Positions 50,585 through 63,919 of a stretch of DNA of 64,000 bases are shown here, in pieces (positions within the stretch are counted from its first letter, which is position 1; the number at the start of each line of letters is the position of its first letter). Both the position numbers and the translations under genes were made by a program. Under the pieces are notes generated by a model, which had not been told where the DNA came from, made no database searches, and saw only the letters and a program-made list of their open reading frames with translations. Source of the stretch: Selaginella tamariscina (lineage: Eukaryota; Streptophyta; Lycopodiopsida; Selaginellales; Selaginellaceae); contig PUQB01000117.1 in NCBI GenBank assembly GCA_003024785.1, positions 440,551-504,550 on the forward strand. Direction: 5' to 3'.

Positions 50585-51043
50585 TTGGTGCACCAGTATT
50601 GCTTGTCAGGAAGAAAATGGCACCATGAGGATGTGCATAAACTACAGAGCTCTCAACAAGCAAACAGTGAAGGACAGGATGCCCATGCCATGTGTGGATA
50701 CTATTATGGATCATCTCGGTGGAGCCAGAGTGTTCACAAGATAGTTGGGCATTTCGAGTTCACTGTTATGTCATTCGGCTTAACAAATGCCCCAGTCACA
50801 TTCACTCGGTTGACGACTGAGGTGTTTGGTGACTACTTGCATGACTTTGTGGAGATCTTCCTCAATGATATTCTTATTTACAGTAAGAATATGAAGGAGC
50901 ATGTGCAGCATTTGCGAAAAGTTCTTCAGTTATTGAGGGAGAACAAGCTCTATGCAAAGAAAAGCAAATGTGCATTTGCTCAGTGCAAAGTGGAGTATTT
51001 GGGTCACATTGTCACGCCAAGTGGAGTGAAGACTGATCCATAG
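50585..51043 (+). pseudogene. Reverse transcriptase fragment of the gypsy derivative
   Basis: Encodes FEFTVMSFGLTNAPVTFTRL, then EIFLNDILIYSKNMKEH (YLDD box altered to FLND), then KKSKCAFAQCKVEYLGHIVT. The upstream RT half with the motif A aspartate is missing: GGARVF runs straight into the FEF segment. It cannot encode an active enzyme. Confidence 0.9.
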
Positions 51044-52654
51044 AAGGTGGCAGTGGTGGAGCAATGGCCAGTTCCTAGCAATGCAAAAGAGTTATGGAGT
51101 TTCTTGGCATGGTTGGTTATTACCAGTGGTATGTCAAGATTATGTCAAGAAAGCTTCTCCGTTAACTAGGTTGCTAAGGAAGGACGTTCCCTTTGCATGA
51201 AGTACTTCAAAGGAGAGCAGTTTCCAAGCTTTGAAACAAGCTTTGGTACGTGCATCAGTTTTATGTATTGCAGATCCCTCTAAGCCTTATGAGTTGTGTG
51301 TGATGCAAGTGGAGTGGTCATTGGAGTTATACTTATGCAAAAGGGAAGGTCTATTGCTATGAGAGTCGTACTTTGAATCCTGCATAGCAACGGTACTCAA
51401 CGTATGAGCAAGAATTACTGGCTATTGTTAATGCATTATGAGTTTGGAGGCACTATCTTTATGGTGCAAGTTTCAAGGTGTTTACAAATCACAAGCCTTT
51501 GGTGTATTTGTTCACACAGAAAGAGTTATCGACAAGCTCGCTGGATGGTTAAGCTCATGAAGTTTGGCAAATTTCCTATTGAGCATCATGCAGGGAAGGT
51601 TAACGTGGTGGCAGATGCTTTGTCACATGTTAAGAGAGCCACCGTAGTTGGAGAATTCCAAACACGCTTATGTAATGCATTAACAAGGACGGTCAATGAG
51701 TTTAGCCAGGTAGTTCAACATGCTCAAGCACAAGACGCCGAGGTGCAGGAGCTCAGAGGACACCTGGAGCAACCATTCTCACTTCAGGATGGAGTTTTGT
51801 TTATAATGGCCATGTGTATCTTCCTCGTGTGGACCATTTGATCAACCAGGTACTATATTTCCATCATGATCCCGGAGGTTGGTCATTTTGGGGGGAGGAA
51901 AACGTATGAGTTGATCAAGAGGAGGTTCTATTGGAGGAATATGAAAGATGATATCATAAAGTACTACAAGACTTGTGACAAGTGTCAACAAGTAAAGGTG
52001 CCCAGGGAAACCAAGTGGGCTATTAGTACCATTGCCTATTCCAGACAGGCGATGGGGCAGTACCTCTATGGACTTTATCACCCATTTGCCAAGGACACAG
52101 TGGCATTGGAATGAATCCATATTATGCTATGTTTGGACGGCATTCCAAGACAGCTTTTGAGCTGGGTTTAGCAAGTAAGAAAGCTCAAGGCAATATGGAT
52201 GAGGAAGCTAAAGATCTGAGTGTTGAGCTTAGAAACATTCAGAGTTTGTGCAAGAAGAACTTACAAGTAGCTCAGAGCCGAGCTATCAAGTTTGTTAATG
52301 AGCACAGAAGCTTTCAAGAGTTCCAGATGGGAGATTATGTATATCTCTAAGTGGTATTTGCCACACATGTAAGGCGGAACACTATTGTGGCCTTACAGAA
52401 GGGACACAATGATAAGTTTCTCCTAGGTACTCAGGTCCTTATGAGATTCTGGAGTGTATCGATAAGATGACATATCGACTACGGCTGCTAGAAGGAGTGA
52501 GGGTGCACCCAGTGTTTCATGTTAGCCAGTTAAAGAGATACTCACGGAACGAGTCTCGGGTAGATTCTTTGTGGATGTACAAGGCTAATGATATAGGACC
52601 AGTTGAGTAAGTTATACTGCCCTTGAGGACAAGAACTTGCTAATGGGGGAGGAT

Positions 52655-52859
52655 TGTTACGACCCATATAACGAATCAAAGAATATTCCCCAAAAAGGTA
52701 TAAGCTAGAATATTCTTAAATAGCTATACCTAGATTTAAGAGAATTAAGGGCACACTAAGATGGGAAGCCTTTTTGGATAGCAGCGTGTGGAGACTAGAG
52801 ACAACTCGGGGAGGGGTGGTTTTGTGAGGTCTCTAGTTTGTACGTAGTGGTGCCTAACA
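52655..52859 (+). repeat. 3' LTR, about 205 bp
   Basis: Preceded by the polypurine tract GGGGGAGGA and followed by the GCTAC target duplication. Partner of 49371-49577. Confidence 0.95.
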
Positions 52860-52864
52860 GCTAC

Positions 52865-55469
52865 ATACTGAGGCAAATGCTTCTTGAAAATTTGTATACA
52901 CATTAGACCATATTATGAATGATTTAACTCTGTATAATTACATAGTCTACGTGGGTATGCGTTTGTCTGTTTAGATACGTGATGGATGCGTATATATATT
53001 ACTATGAAGTATATGAAAAGGTAATAAATAAAAGGTAAAAAGATTCTTTAACGATGTTGTATATTTTTAATTAGTTACAAAAGTGTGATAAAGGTAAAAA
53101 ATTTGAAATTTAACACGTAAAGTACATAATAAAAACTTTTAAACAATTTGAATTTATTTAACTAATGAACATACCTTCTTTTATTCCTCTTTAAGGATTA
53201 TTTAGAACTCAATAATAGAAATAATAATAAAAATATGTACAAAGTTGTTCATTAGATTTATTATAAGAAAAAATTTAAGGTTAAAAGAATACCAATTTAA
53301 TTTATCATTGTGTATTGTTTGACAATGTAAAATAAATAGTTTATATTTATGGAACAAATTTATTCAAATTCATAATATTTATAATCCTTTACAAAATTTA
53401 CTGCATCTTTTACCATTTAAAAATAGTTTATAAAAGTTAAATTCTATGAAAACTGATTAACAGATTACATATATATTGAACCAATTCTTGAAAATAATTC
53501 ATTTCACTTATAAATTAAAAATGAAATAACCACATAGGTAGTATTCAATATATTTGAAGCGCATACGTATGTTCTAATTATTTTAAACATGTATGTTAAA
53601 ACATATGGGAACTTTAATTTTTATAAGAGATTTAAAAATCAATAATATAGCATATTTCAGGAATATATCTTAATTAAATGATAGTGATTTTCAATGATAT
53701 TTTATTTTTAAAATCAGGGATTTGGATATTGATAATAAAGTATAATCTTCATAAACTAAAATACTTTTATCTTATGTTTAAGACTGAAGCATATGTTAAT
53801 AATATTCCCTAACCGAAGGTTTCAACTTTAAATAAAAAAATAAAAGAAAAAATACAAACTGATATCTTGAGTTTAAGGGTTGGTTTGCACTCACTGTTAA
53901 CATAACTTATTTAATTTAAGAATATACTTAAAAATTTATGTAAATAAAAACTCTTAAAGTGTGGCACTAATATATTCATACATGTATTTAAATTAAAATT
54001 AAAGTTTTTATTTAAATTTAAATTAAACACATGTATTATGTCTATTAAATGTATGAGTATAAGGTTGTGTTAGCAAATAATTTATATAGCGCATTTAATT
54101 TTTATCTTTATAAAATTATATCAATTCACCACACACATACTTAAGGGACGTACGATTTCAAATAATGTTACTTATATTTATAAAATACAATACATTTGTT
54201 AATAAATATATAATTTATATTATATTATGTTTATATTAAAATATATATTTGTATTATATTATTAGATACTTAGATCCTATATATAAATTTTAAAGAAATA
54301 TTTATACATATTATTATTTATGATTATTCTTTCTTTTTACAAATTCTATACCTTAGACATTAAATAATAAAAGTTAACATGTAAATTAAGTGACCTCTAA
54401 AAGTACCTTTCAATTTGCACAAGGCTGTATATAAATTTTAAGATAAGAGTTATTTTAATGTGAAACCGACATATGTAAAACATTTTAAGGTGAGAGGTTG
54501 TATTTTAATGTAATTTGAGGAAAGTGATGTACATGATATAAAATAAAATTATGTATCAATACTTAAAAGTATAAATACTAATGCATAAAATTCACTCTTA
54601 ATTTTATGTTAAAGGTAGATCCCTAAATGAATGTCATATAATTAAATAGTGTTATATTTTTTTATATGTAACTATCTTGAATGTTCTAATGTAATATATC
54701 TTTTTTATTTTCAAGTTTATTCCATGTTATTTCATAAAATTATATAAAAATGTAAGTTATGGTTATTAATTTTGATTTTAAATATATTTTAAATTTCACT
54801 TTTCAATAGTACATTTGTCATATACCTTTTATATTAAAGGTCTCACCAAGCAGTCAATGTTTAATAACTACTTTTTAGAATAGTTTTAAAAGTATATTAA
54901 TTAATTCAATGTATTATAAATTTCATTATGGTTTCAACTACAGGATTCGAGAGCAAGAAGAGCAAGACAGTCATTTTAATTTTTTCTAATAACACATAAA
55001 ATGAAACATCAAATTTCATTTGTAATGATTGACAAAAAATTAATATTAATAAATTATCAATTATCAAGAATATATTAGAAACAAAAGTATTTTAATGTCT
55101 AAGTATTTTAAAATCCTTACATAAAATCTTTTGAATAATTAAAATCCCAATATCTTCAACATACATACAACATATATCCACACAAACTTATATATAATAA
55201 AGTTCAAATTTAAAAGAAAATACAAACCATCCAATGAACATGTATTTTCAATATATATTAATCATTAAATTTTCAGCAAGATATGTTCAACATATTTTAA
55301 TTTTTATTTGATTACAATTTTTAAATAAACTTTACATAAATTATTTTAGTTTATAATTTTAAAAAAGATCTAATTATTCAATGAAATTTATTTAATTAAA
55401 TATATTTAGATTGTACTAAACACATTCACCATAAAATTAAGTGGCAAAAATAAGTTTAAACTTAAAATT
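52865..55469. other. AT-rich region; first bases continue the interrupted coiled-coil exon
   Basis: The first 120 bp continue copy 1 of the coiled-coil locus (match to 58700-58790). After that no gene or element was recognised in very AT-rich sequence. Confidence 0.5.
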
Positions 55470-55589
55470 TTAAATTTGATCATTCTCAATCTTCAATCTT
55501 TTAATATTTTCCTCAAGTTCTTCTTTCATAACTATGTGTAATTTATTTTCATTTAATAAAAATGCTACCCTTTGTTCAAGGTCCTCACG
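55470..55589 (-). pseudogene. Terminal exon of a coiled-coil gene
   Basis: An AG acceptor precedes a 40-codon open exon (REDLEQRVAFLLNENKLHIV..., ending KIENDQI stop at 55470-55472). Heptad spacing of Leu, Val and Ile is regular. It is the last exon for the exon array that lies upstream on the same strand. Lack of frame breaks in this exon is notable, but expression is unknown and upstream units are decaying. Confidence 0.6.
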
Positions 55590-55727
55590 CTGTAAATTTA
55601 AATATTAAATATCTCATTATATAACTTTAGTAATATGTATATATATGAAATCACTTGTGAAAAACTTTGACAAATTGACATACAATAAATATATGTATAC
55701 ATATGTGTGTGAGAGAGAGAGAGATCA

Positions 55728-57235
55728 AACTTATAATTGTTAGTGTTGTTGCATTCTCAGTTATGAGTTGCTCATTCTTAATAGTTAAATGCTTTACCTA
55801 ATTCATTATTGTGTCTGTAACACAACATACAATATTTAATATAATATAAGTTAAGTTTACCTAAGTTTGAATCTATTTCCAAGTTATTAATTTTAATAAT
55901 AAAGTTTTATTTCTCTAATCCTACCTTATTTAACTTTATAAAATAAATGTGAAATTATATACTTATATATGTAAGCACATTTATATTATAAATATAAATA
56001 CTTATATTAAAATATTAAATTTTTTATAGAAATAAAATATATGAATAAATAATCATATAAATATACATATATGAAAGTACCATCAAACTTACAATTGTTA
56101 TAGCTACATTGTTCAGTGATATAATTTTAGTTTTGAGTTGTTCGTTTTCAATAGTTAAATGATTCACCCCATTTTTAGTCATGCTTACAAACAAAATATA
56201 ATAAGTTAAGTTTACTCAAGTTTGAATTCTTTATAGATATTTCTAAATTATTATAAAGTTTTATTTATCTAATCTTACCTTCTTTAACTTTATAAAATAA
56301 AATATAAAGTTAATACTTTATTTTAGGCACATTTATGTTATAAATATAAAATACTAAGATGTATTAAAATATTAAATTTTTTTATGGAAATAAAATGTAT
56401 GAATAAATAATTATATAGGTATACATATATAAAAGCAAGATCAAACTTACAATTGTCACATTTACATTGTTCAATGATGTAATTTTAGTTTTGAGTTGCT
56501 CATTTTCAATAGTTAAATGATTCACCTGATTTATTAGTCGTGCCTACAAACACAAAATATAAATTAAGTTAAGTTTACCCAAGTTTGAATTCTTTATAGA
56601 TTTACGGACAATATTTCTAGGTTATTATATAAAGTTTCATTTATCTAATCTTACCTTTTTTAACTTTATAAAATAAAATATAAAGTTATGTACTTTATAC
56701 ATTTAGGCAAATTTATGTTATAAATGTAAAATACTAAGATGTATTTTAAAATATTAAATTTTGTATGAAATTGAAATGTATGAATAAATAATTATATAGG
56801 TATTATATATAAAAGTAAATTAAACTTATAATTGTTACATCTATATTGTTTAATGATGTAATTTTACTTTTTGAGTTGTTCATTCTCAATACTTAAATGA
56901 TTCACTCATTGTGCCTAGAGACACAAAATATAATATAAATTAAGTTTACCCAAGTTTTGAATTTTTATAGTATTTAGGTTACTATTTTTAATAATAAAGT
57001 TTCATTTATCTAATTTTTTACCTTCTTTAACTTTATAAAATGTGAAATTATATACTTATATATTTAGGCACATTTATGTTATAAATGTAAAATACTAAGA
57101 TGTATACTAAATTTTAATTTTTTTTATTATAAAAATGAAATATATGAATAAATAATCATATAGGTATGTATATATAAAAGTAAGATCAAACTTACAATTG
57201 GCACAGATGCACCATTAGTTGTGCCTAGAAACACA
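55728..57235 (-). repeat. Five-unit tandem array of an exon-intron module
   Basis: Units of about 360 bp repeat in direct orientation, marked by CTTA(C/T)AATTG at about 55730, 56089, 56448, 56826 and 57191. The best unit contains a minus-strand exon at 56451-56525 (25 codons, phase 0: VNHLTIENEQLKTKITSLNN and five more residues) with AG acceptor and GTAAGT donor. Other units keep most of the coding sequence but have lost splice sites: acceptor lost near 56168, donor changed to ATAAGT in the units at 55730 and 56826. The unit near 57191 is truncated. The intron portion is conserved too (TTAAGTTTACCCAAGTTTGA words). Confidence 0.8.
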
Positions 57236-58372
57236 AATATAATATAAGTTAAGTTTACCCAAATTTTAAATCTTTATAGATATTTTTAAGCTATTAATTT
57301 TTTAATAAAAGGATTCCTATTTTCCTTAACCTTTATTAAATTTTAAGCTATATATATATTAAATATTAAACATTTTTATAAGAAATGAAATACGTAAATA
57401 AATAAAAATATGTATATATACATTATTTAAATTTGCTTGAAATTAATATATACATCTAGAATTATATATGTAAATTTGTAACCTTCATAAGTTTTTTTTT
57501 ATTATTTAATTAACCTATATTAATATTTAGTTATTAATAACTTTTATGTATTCTGGGTGTGAATATTTCTTGGAATATATTTAATTAAATATGTTAGAAT
57601 ATTCAAATCTAATCTGAAGGTAATTAGTCTCAAATAAATTATAAGCATATTGAAATTTAAAATATTTAATAAATGCATAACATGTGTATTTATGTTTGCA
57701 TATAGATATGTGTATAAAACAATATCTAAACATTATTAATTAAAAATATATAACATAAACACTATACATAAAGAGAAACTATAATTATATAGACATGTGT
57801 TTATAAATACATAAAAGTGTCAATAGTTATAAATTATAATATAAGCACTCTAATGGTATCTTACGTAGTCCCCATAAATACAATTATGTAAGTAACATAA
57901 ACATAAACATACGATATAACAACAACTTTAAAGATATAATAGATTTATATTAAGACAAATTTAATATATATAACACATGTATGTACATACACATTTAAGT
58001 GGTATATGTTATAATACAATTGTATAAATTAAATTATGGATCTTTAGGTCTATTATAGTTGATGTGTCCACTTAAAGTAAAATACTATGCTTATGGAAAG
58101 GAATATGCAATTTTAAATTTAGAATGTATCCTTTTATTTTTAAATTATATATTACTTTAAAATATTCAATTAGATGCATTAGATTTATATATATATATAT
58201 ATTATTTTATTAAAATTACATTACTATATTTATAATTTGGACTATAATTTAAGTTATAACTGTATGTATAATTTTACATTTACTAGGTTTTCGTTTAACA
58301 TGGTCTTAAATTTTAAGTTGATATAGTTATATTATAAAGGAAAAAGACAAGACCATCGTATATCAAAGAAAT
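57236..58372. other. AT-rich region, no supported gene
   Basis: Nothing recognised apart from TA-rich simple sequence near 58180-58205. Confidence 0.5.
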
Positions 58373-58960
58373 AAAGTTTGTACTGAAGAGTCCTCCGAGA
58401 GGTTCTGAAAACGAAAAGAAACCATTTCATTGAGAATTAATGCTAGCAGCTCCAAAGAAAAGCTTAGTTCTTATGTAGTAAATCAAAATATATGTATAAT
58501 AAAAACATCATAATATATTATGGTTTCATTTTTCATTTTTATTAATAAGTAAAGTTATAGTAAACACAATACAATATAATATATGCATACCTGTTTTCTA
58601 AGTATACATATTTTAAATTTAACAAAATAATTTACAAACAAAGATAATTTATACAGCAGTGTATAACATATATATAACCTCGTTTACTTGTATACATTTA
58701 CGTACTAAGGCAAATGCTTCTTATACATTAGACCATATCATATGAATGCTTTAACTCTATATAATGACATAGTATACCTGTAGTGGACCACCGGGAGTAA
58801 AGTAAAATACTGCGGTTATATCGTTATGGATTAATATTCACGACAGTTCACGATAGAGATGTAACAAGATTATGTGTGTATGTCTCTCTATCTTTCTATT
58901 TATCTATATAAGCATACACTATGTCTTTGTCTGTTAAATACATAAATGATGTTGAGACAT
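58373..58960 (-). pseudogene. Coiled-coil locus, copy 2 remnant
   Basis: Colinear with 48390-48450 and 49204-53000 (minus the retrotransposon). Shared landmarks: AACCATTTCA(T/G)TGAGAATTAAT at 58421 and 48429; CTTAGTTCTTATGTA at 58464 and 49229; AGGCAAATGCTTCTT at 58707 and 52870. The minus-strand exon EAFALVRKCIQVNE (about 58680-58725) corresponds to EAFASVCSSMQVKE of copy 1. No retrotransposon is present here, showing the pre-insertion state. The exons corresponding to 48881-49210 are missing. Confidence 0.6.
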
Positions 58961-61129
58961 CTGATTTAGAAGTTGAAACGAGTCTCCACGATGAGATTGT
59001 GAAAAGACAGGCATAAGACACCGAATAAGAACAGTGAGAATCCTTAATTGGATGATATTTAAAGTTGGTAAAAACCTTTTATAATGAAAAAGATATAGTT
59101 TAAGTAGAGTTATTAATTATTTAATAAAAGGCATTGGTAAACCTAAGAACTTTAAAATAAATTTATTAAATTAAGAATAACAATTACGTTGAGAATTTAA
59201 ATGAGAAATAAGCAATATCTCATAACTTGGATTAAATAAAGAATACTTTAAAACCTAGAAAGGATGTAATTTATACGTGAGCTATACATTTTCATAAACC
59301 ACGTTGTTCTTTCAAGCATTTAGATAATTATAAGTCACCTCATATTGATGCATGCACGTCTATACAAAGCCCCTACTATAAATTTAGCATATAAAGGTTT
59401 TAAATAAATATTTGCACGTTTTAAAGAAATTTTATATTGTGTAGTTATTGAATTTGTATTCCACAGCCCTGGTTCTACAGCAACTAAGCTATATATTATA
59501 TGTTATAGTTCATAACTTACGCAAGGAAAAGAAAATAAAACTTTTGAAAATTAACAAATAATTAAATAGAAGCAAATTCTAGAGGAAATCCATAGAATGC
59601 AAGAGGATGTGAGTTAACCTTAGGTTACAAAGGTAAAGAGTGAGGGTGGTTTAAAGGTGAATATTGATTTAAAGTTGATGCAGTCACTTATGGGACTTAA
59701 GGCATATACTTAAGCTCCAGAGTTATTTACAAGTACTAAAGTTAAGTTAAACAGTCATTTTATATTGTTTAAACATAGTGTTTTTCACATTTAGAGTAGT
59801 TATAATATTACTTAACTCCAACACTTTATATTTTGTAATTTATAAAGATCATAAATTTTTATATACTTTTGAACTTTTGAACGGTCTAAATTTTAAATTA
59901 ACACGTATTTATTAAGCATAGTTCTTAACACGACACCAGGTATAAGCTAATTCATAGTAAAGTAGAATGTTTAATTTTTTGGGTGATTAAATCCGTCTCT
60001 TTAATAAGATTTTAAATACGTTGTTTTATTTCTTAAAAAAAATGTATCACATAGATAGTCATTTTTATTAAATGACATGTGTCACATAGATAGTCTTTTT
60101 TATTATGCTTATCCATGTTCAAATTCAAAATTGACCTTAAAAGTTCAATTTTGAACTTTTAAGAAAATAAGTTCTCCATCAAATTTATTACTAAAAAATG
60201 ATTAAATGAAAAACCCTTTTTTAAAAGAAAAATTCATACTTTAATAAAAATTTATAATTACATTTAATATATAGTCTTCTATAATGTTTTTTATTCTTTA
60301 AACTTTTAAATAAAAATTAATTAATTATTCATGCCTAACATATTCTTGTAAAGTACAAAACCAAACAATCTTACATATCTTTTTGGCACATTTGTATAAT
60401 AAATTATTAATATTCACTTATTATGTATCTCATGTAGTATGGGTTCAATCATTCTATCTATATTAAGGCATTCTAAACTTTCCTTTATATAACTAAGAAC
60501 ATATTAAATAAATAACATTTAAATAAATTAAACTACTTTCTCATGAGCGAATAATAAAAGTTTCTCTCTCAAGTTTTTATAAATGATATAAACATGAAGT
60601 CATGTATACATGTGTATTTGTTACACTATTCATTTTCCTTATAGGATTGATGGGCATTCTTAGATTAAAATATAGTTATTATATATATAATTTATATGCT
60701 ATGTTTTAATATAAGAACCTATTTATGAAATATAACCAAGTTTAGATGTATTATCTAGAAAGCTTGTTTTAAAAACACAACTCAAAGACCTTAGTAGATT
60801 TTAATTCATTCCTCTTCAGCTTTTCTTATAAAACAAATAAATAAAAACATGGCTTAAAAAGTAGCATGGGGCCTCACTTTTGGGCCCGCTCTAGATGTTG
60901 TCTATGTGAATTTCAAAAGTAAATTCCTATATGAATTTGAAAGAGATATATTTCAAAAGATTGATTAAATAATATTAATCTTTAGTAAAACCTCATTGAA
61001 TTAGTAACTAAATATTTGTAAACTTTATTTTAAATCTTTTTAACCTTCTTAATTATAAAAACTTGATATCTTATAATCCTTTGTGATTTTCATTATATTA
61101 ATTTATAAATATGTCATACTGAATTTGTT
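58961..61129. other. AT-rich region, no supported gene
   Basis: A tandem near-duplicate of an ATGT(A/G)TCACATAGATAGTC word occurs at 60041 and 60068. Nothing else was recognised. Confidence 0.5.
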
Positions 61130-62130
61130 CAAGTGTGTGTCCTCGTGGGCATCCAATTCCCCTCGATGTGAGCCCCACCATTTCTCTTGACTTATTGGTT
61201 CACCTCGTGTGGTCTCAAGACAACACGACCAATTCCTCATAGTATATGCATACTGTGTATTATGTGATAAGTGGAAATGAAGGAAGGTTGGGGGACATGG
61301 TTGGGTCAAAACGAGGTCAAGTAGGGAGGTTCAAGTGGACCTACATTATGGATATTTAGGGAGGATATGCCGCATTAATCGAGAGTGAGGTAGCAAAGAG
61401 GAATCAAGGGTGAGGGGTTAGATATTCTAGCAAGCAGGCGTGCTTGTACTTGCATTAGAGTGCTAATCTTGGGCATCTAATCAATAGGTTAGGTCTTATA
61501 ATCGGGTGTGTTAGCAAGCACACTTGGCTAAGGGTGTTTTCTTGGGGGTGTGTAAATATGTTCAAGAGTTGAATAACCTAAGCTCATTAAGAAGAACATT
61601 TTAGTCAAACACTTGCATATTCGCATGTTTATTAGGGTTTTCCAAATTTAGCCTTAAAGGTTTGTTTAACTAAATATTAACTTTAGGACTAGGGTATGAC
61701 TTGGCCACACAAAGTCTTAAGGATTAATTCTAAGTCAGGATATATCTCTCGTTATCTTAAAGGGGTCCTCATTATCTTAAAGGGGTTGTACTTCTGAATG
61801 AGGGTAATTCTTCAAGGATAAGTCATGATGCCTAGCTTTATCATGGGGGTATATGTAAAGCATGTCTCCTAAGTAGGGTTAGGGCATGAGCATGTCTAAG
61901 TCTCCTCCCTTGGGGCACTAATTGAGTTATCCTTAGGGTTTGGAAGATAGGGACTTATGGTGAAACCTTAAGTCTCGTGCCTATTTAAGTATTTGAGTCA
62001 CTCTCAAGATTGTGTTGGAAGACTTAGCATTACTTCCATGTTTTGTTAATATTAAATAGCCACTTGACAACCATGTGTCATCCCTTCGAGTTAACATAGT
62101 TAACATTCTGACACCATTGATGATCATTTG
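61130..62130. repeat. Dispersed non-coding repeat, copy C
   Basis: Colinear with 22220-22930 of copy A in the same orientation: GTGCTTGT(A/G)CTTGCAT near 61440 and 22274, AATGAGGGT(A/G)AT near 61797 and 22625, AGGGCATGAGCATGTCTAA at 61881-61899 and 22711-22729, then TAAGTCTC(G/A)TGCCTA near 61970 and 22820. No open frame. Confidence 0.75.
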
Positions 62131-63260
62131 TATATGCAAGTATATTGATATGCCCATCTCGATAACCCACAATCTGGGCAAAAATAGGAAACCAAATGCT
62201 TTGCAAAGCCTATTGCCATGGATCATGCCCACTAAAAAAAACTAGTAAAAGCAAGCAAGCCCTAGATCAAAAGAAGAGCCTTAGAAATGGAGCAAACAGA
62301 TTTACCATAAATATTCTTACACATGTTGAAGGTTTCAATATTGTGATTTTTATATAGGTTGAATATTGTGGCCATTAGTTGATATGCACATATTTTTCAT
62401 GATATTCTAAATATTCTTTTGGAGGTTTTATGTTTGAATATCATTAGCCGTAAATTGACATGTATTCTATTTCCAACTGTAGATATGTGATTGGGTGTCC
62501 AATCAAGGCATTAGATATTTATTCAAAGAAATTAATTAACCAATTTGGCAAAGTGATGGTGAGCTGTTGGGGTAGGGTATTCACATATCTACACAACATT
62601 AGCCACTGGAGTTGTGAGTTCCATACCAGGAAGTTTATTCTCATTATTGTAGCCATCATATATATACACACTTCTTTTACAAGTATTCATAGTGTTGCAA
62701 GTTTCACATGATTGTAACAATAGCCATGGATGCATATGTATATTAGTTTGTTTATGTGTACAATCACGTATTTGTGTTCACCTTATCACTTAGATTAAGC
62801 AACACTATTGTAAAACATTAGCTTGTAAACTATTGTTTAAGCTATGGATGATGCACATATGGTAATGGACCTTGTTACGGAGTGGTGTGTGAAGATGTAG
62901 TGGAGTGGTTAAATCAGATATTTCCCAAACATGCCGATAAACTAACTAAGATTTGTGAAATTAATGATATTGTGGGTGCTTCTATGTTTAAATTATAGTA
63001 GATGAATGATAAAGTTCAAGAGTCTCATTTGACATTTCAAGGCTATAAGGTAACACATGTCACAAACTTAAAGAGCTCAAAGGCTATTGTAGGATCTTCA
63101 AAAGTACAACTAGTTTGAATTTTAAAATCAACATATATAGAGCTTGACATAGATGAGGTGTACACCATGAATAACATAAACAATGATGTTCAATGCACAT
63201 ATAAGTGTTAGTCGCTAGAGTGCCAAACTGCACCTCCAACAAAAAAAGTTTGCAAGAGTA
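62131..63260. other. Unclassified region
   Basis: Less AT-rich than the preceding 3 kb. A plus-strand frame 62460-62711 (83 codons) begins with ATG and has mixed composition but no recognisable motif; I do not count it as a gene. Confidence 0.4.
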
Positions 63261-63919
63261 CACCTTCAACAAATACATCAATGCACATCCACCGATGCCG
63301 AGGCAATGATGCTAAGGGAGAGAAGATTATCTACAATGCATGTGAAATACCCGATTCTAGTGATTGTTGGAGAGTGCACTATGAGGTTTGTTGACGACAC
63401 ATGTAATGGTACTATTACGATTGCTGTTGTAAAGTATGTTATTTGCATTTTAATTTTATTATGTTCAAGGAAGTGGAGATAGGTTATATATATATAAACA
63501 ATAGAATGTTCATGTTTGAAGATGCCTAGATAATTTGAGATAAATAGTTTTCATTCTTCATGTAGCCTAACTTCAAGAGACACATGGAGAACACCTTCAA
63601 CAAATACATCAATGCACATCCACCGATGCCGAGGCAATGATGCTAAGGAGAGAAGATTATCTACAATGCATGTGAAATACCCGATTCTAGTGATTGTTGG
63701 AGAGTGCACTATGAGGTTTGTTGACGACACATGTAAGGTACTATTACGATTGCTGTTGTAAAGTATGTTATTTGCATTTTAATTTTATTATGTTCAAGGA
63801 AGTGGAGATAGGTTATATATATAACACAATAGAATGTTCATGTTTGAAGATGCCTAGATAATTTGAGATAAATAGTTTTCATTCTTCATGTAGCCTAACT
63901 TCAAGAGACACATGGAGAA
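63261..63919. repeat. Recent 330-bp tandem duplication
   Basis: Two head-to-tail copies, 63261-63591 and 63592-63919, both starting CACCTTCAACAAATACATCA and ending GACACATGGAGAA. They differ by only a few single-base indels, so the duplication is recent or an assembly artefact. No coding capacity was recognised. Confidence 0.9.

Larger units (their letters stand above)
49371..52859 (+). mobile_element. Ty3/gypsy retrotransposon, deletion derivative with intact ends
   Basis: LTRs at 49371-49577 and 52655-52859 both start TGTTACGACCC and end GTGCCTAACA. A 5-bp target duplication GCTAC flanks the element (49366-49370 and 52860-52864). A primer-binding-site-like word complementary to initiator tRNA-Met (TTGGTATTGGAGGC, against consensus TGGTATCAGAGC) follows the 5' LTR, and a GGGGGAGGA polypurine tract precedes the 3' LTR. 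Pol is present but gutted. RT 50585-51043 lacks motif A and reads FLND in place of YLDD. RNase H (about 51210-51640) and the integrase zinc finger (about 51880-52010) are broken by stops, and the integrase core is largely deleted. Confidence 0.95.

Noticed and set aside
62460-62711. 83-codon plus-strand open frame
   Set aside because: ATG and mixed composition, but no motif, no neighbouring exon, and repeats on both sides.
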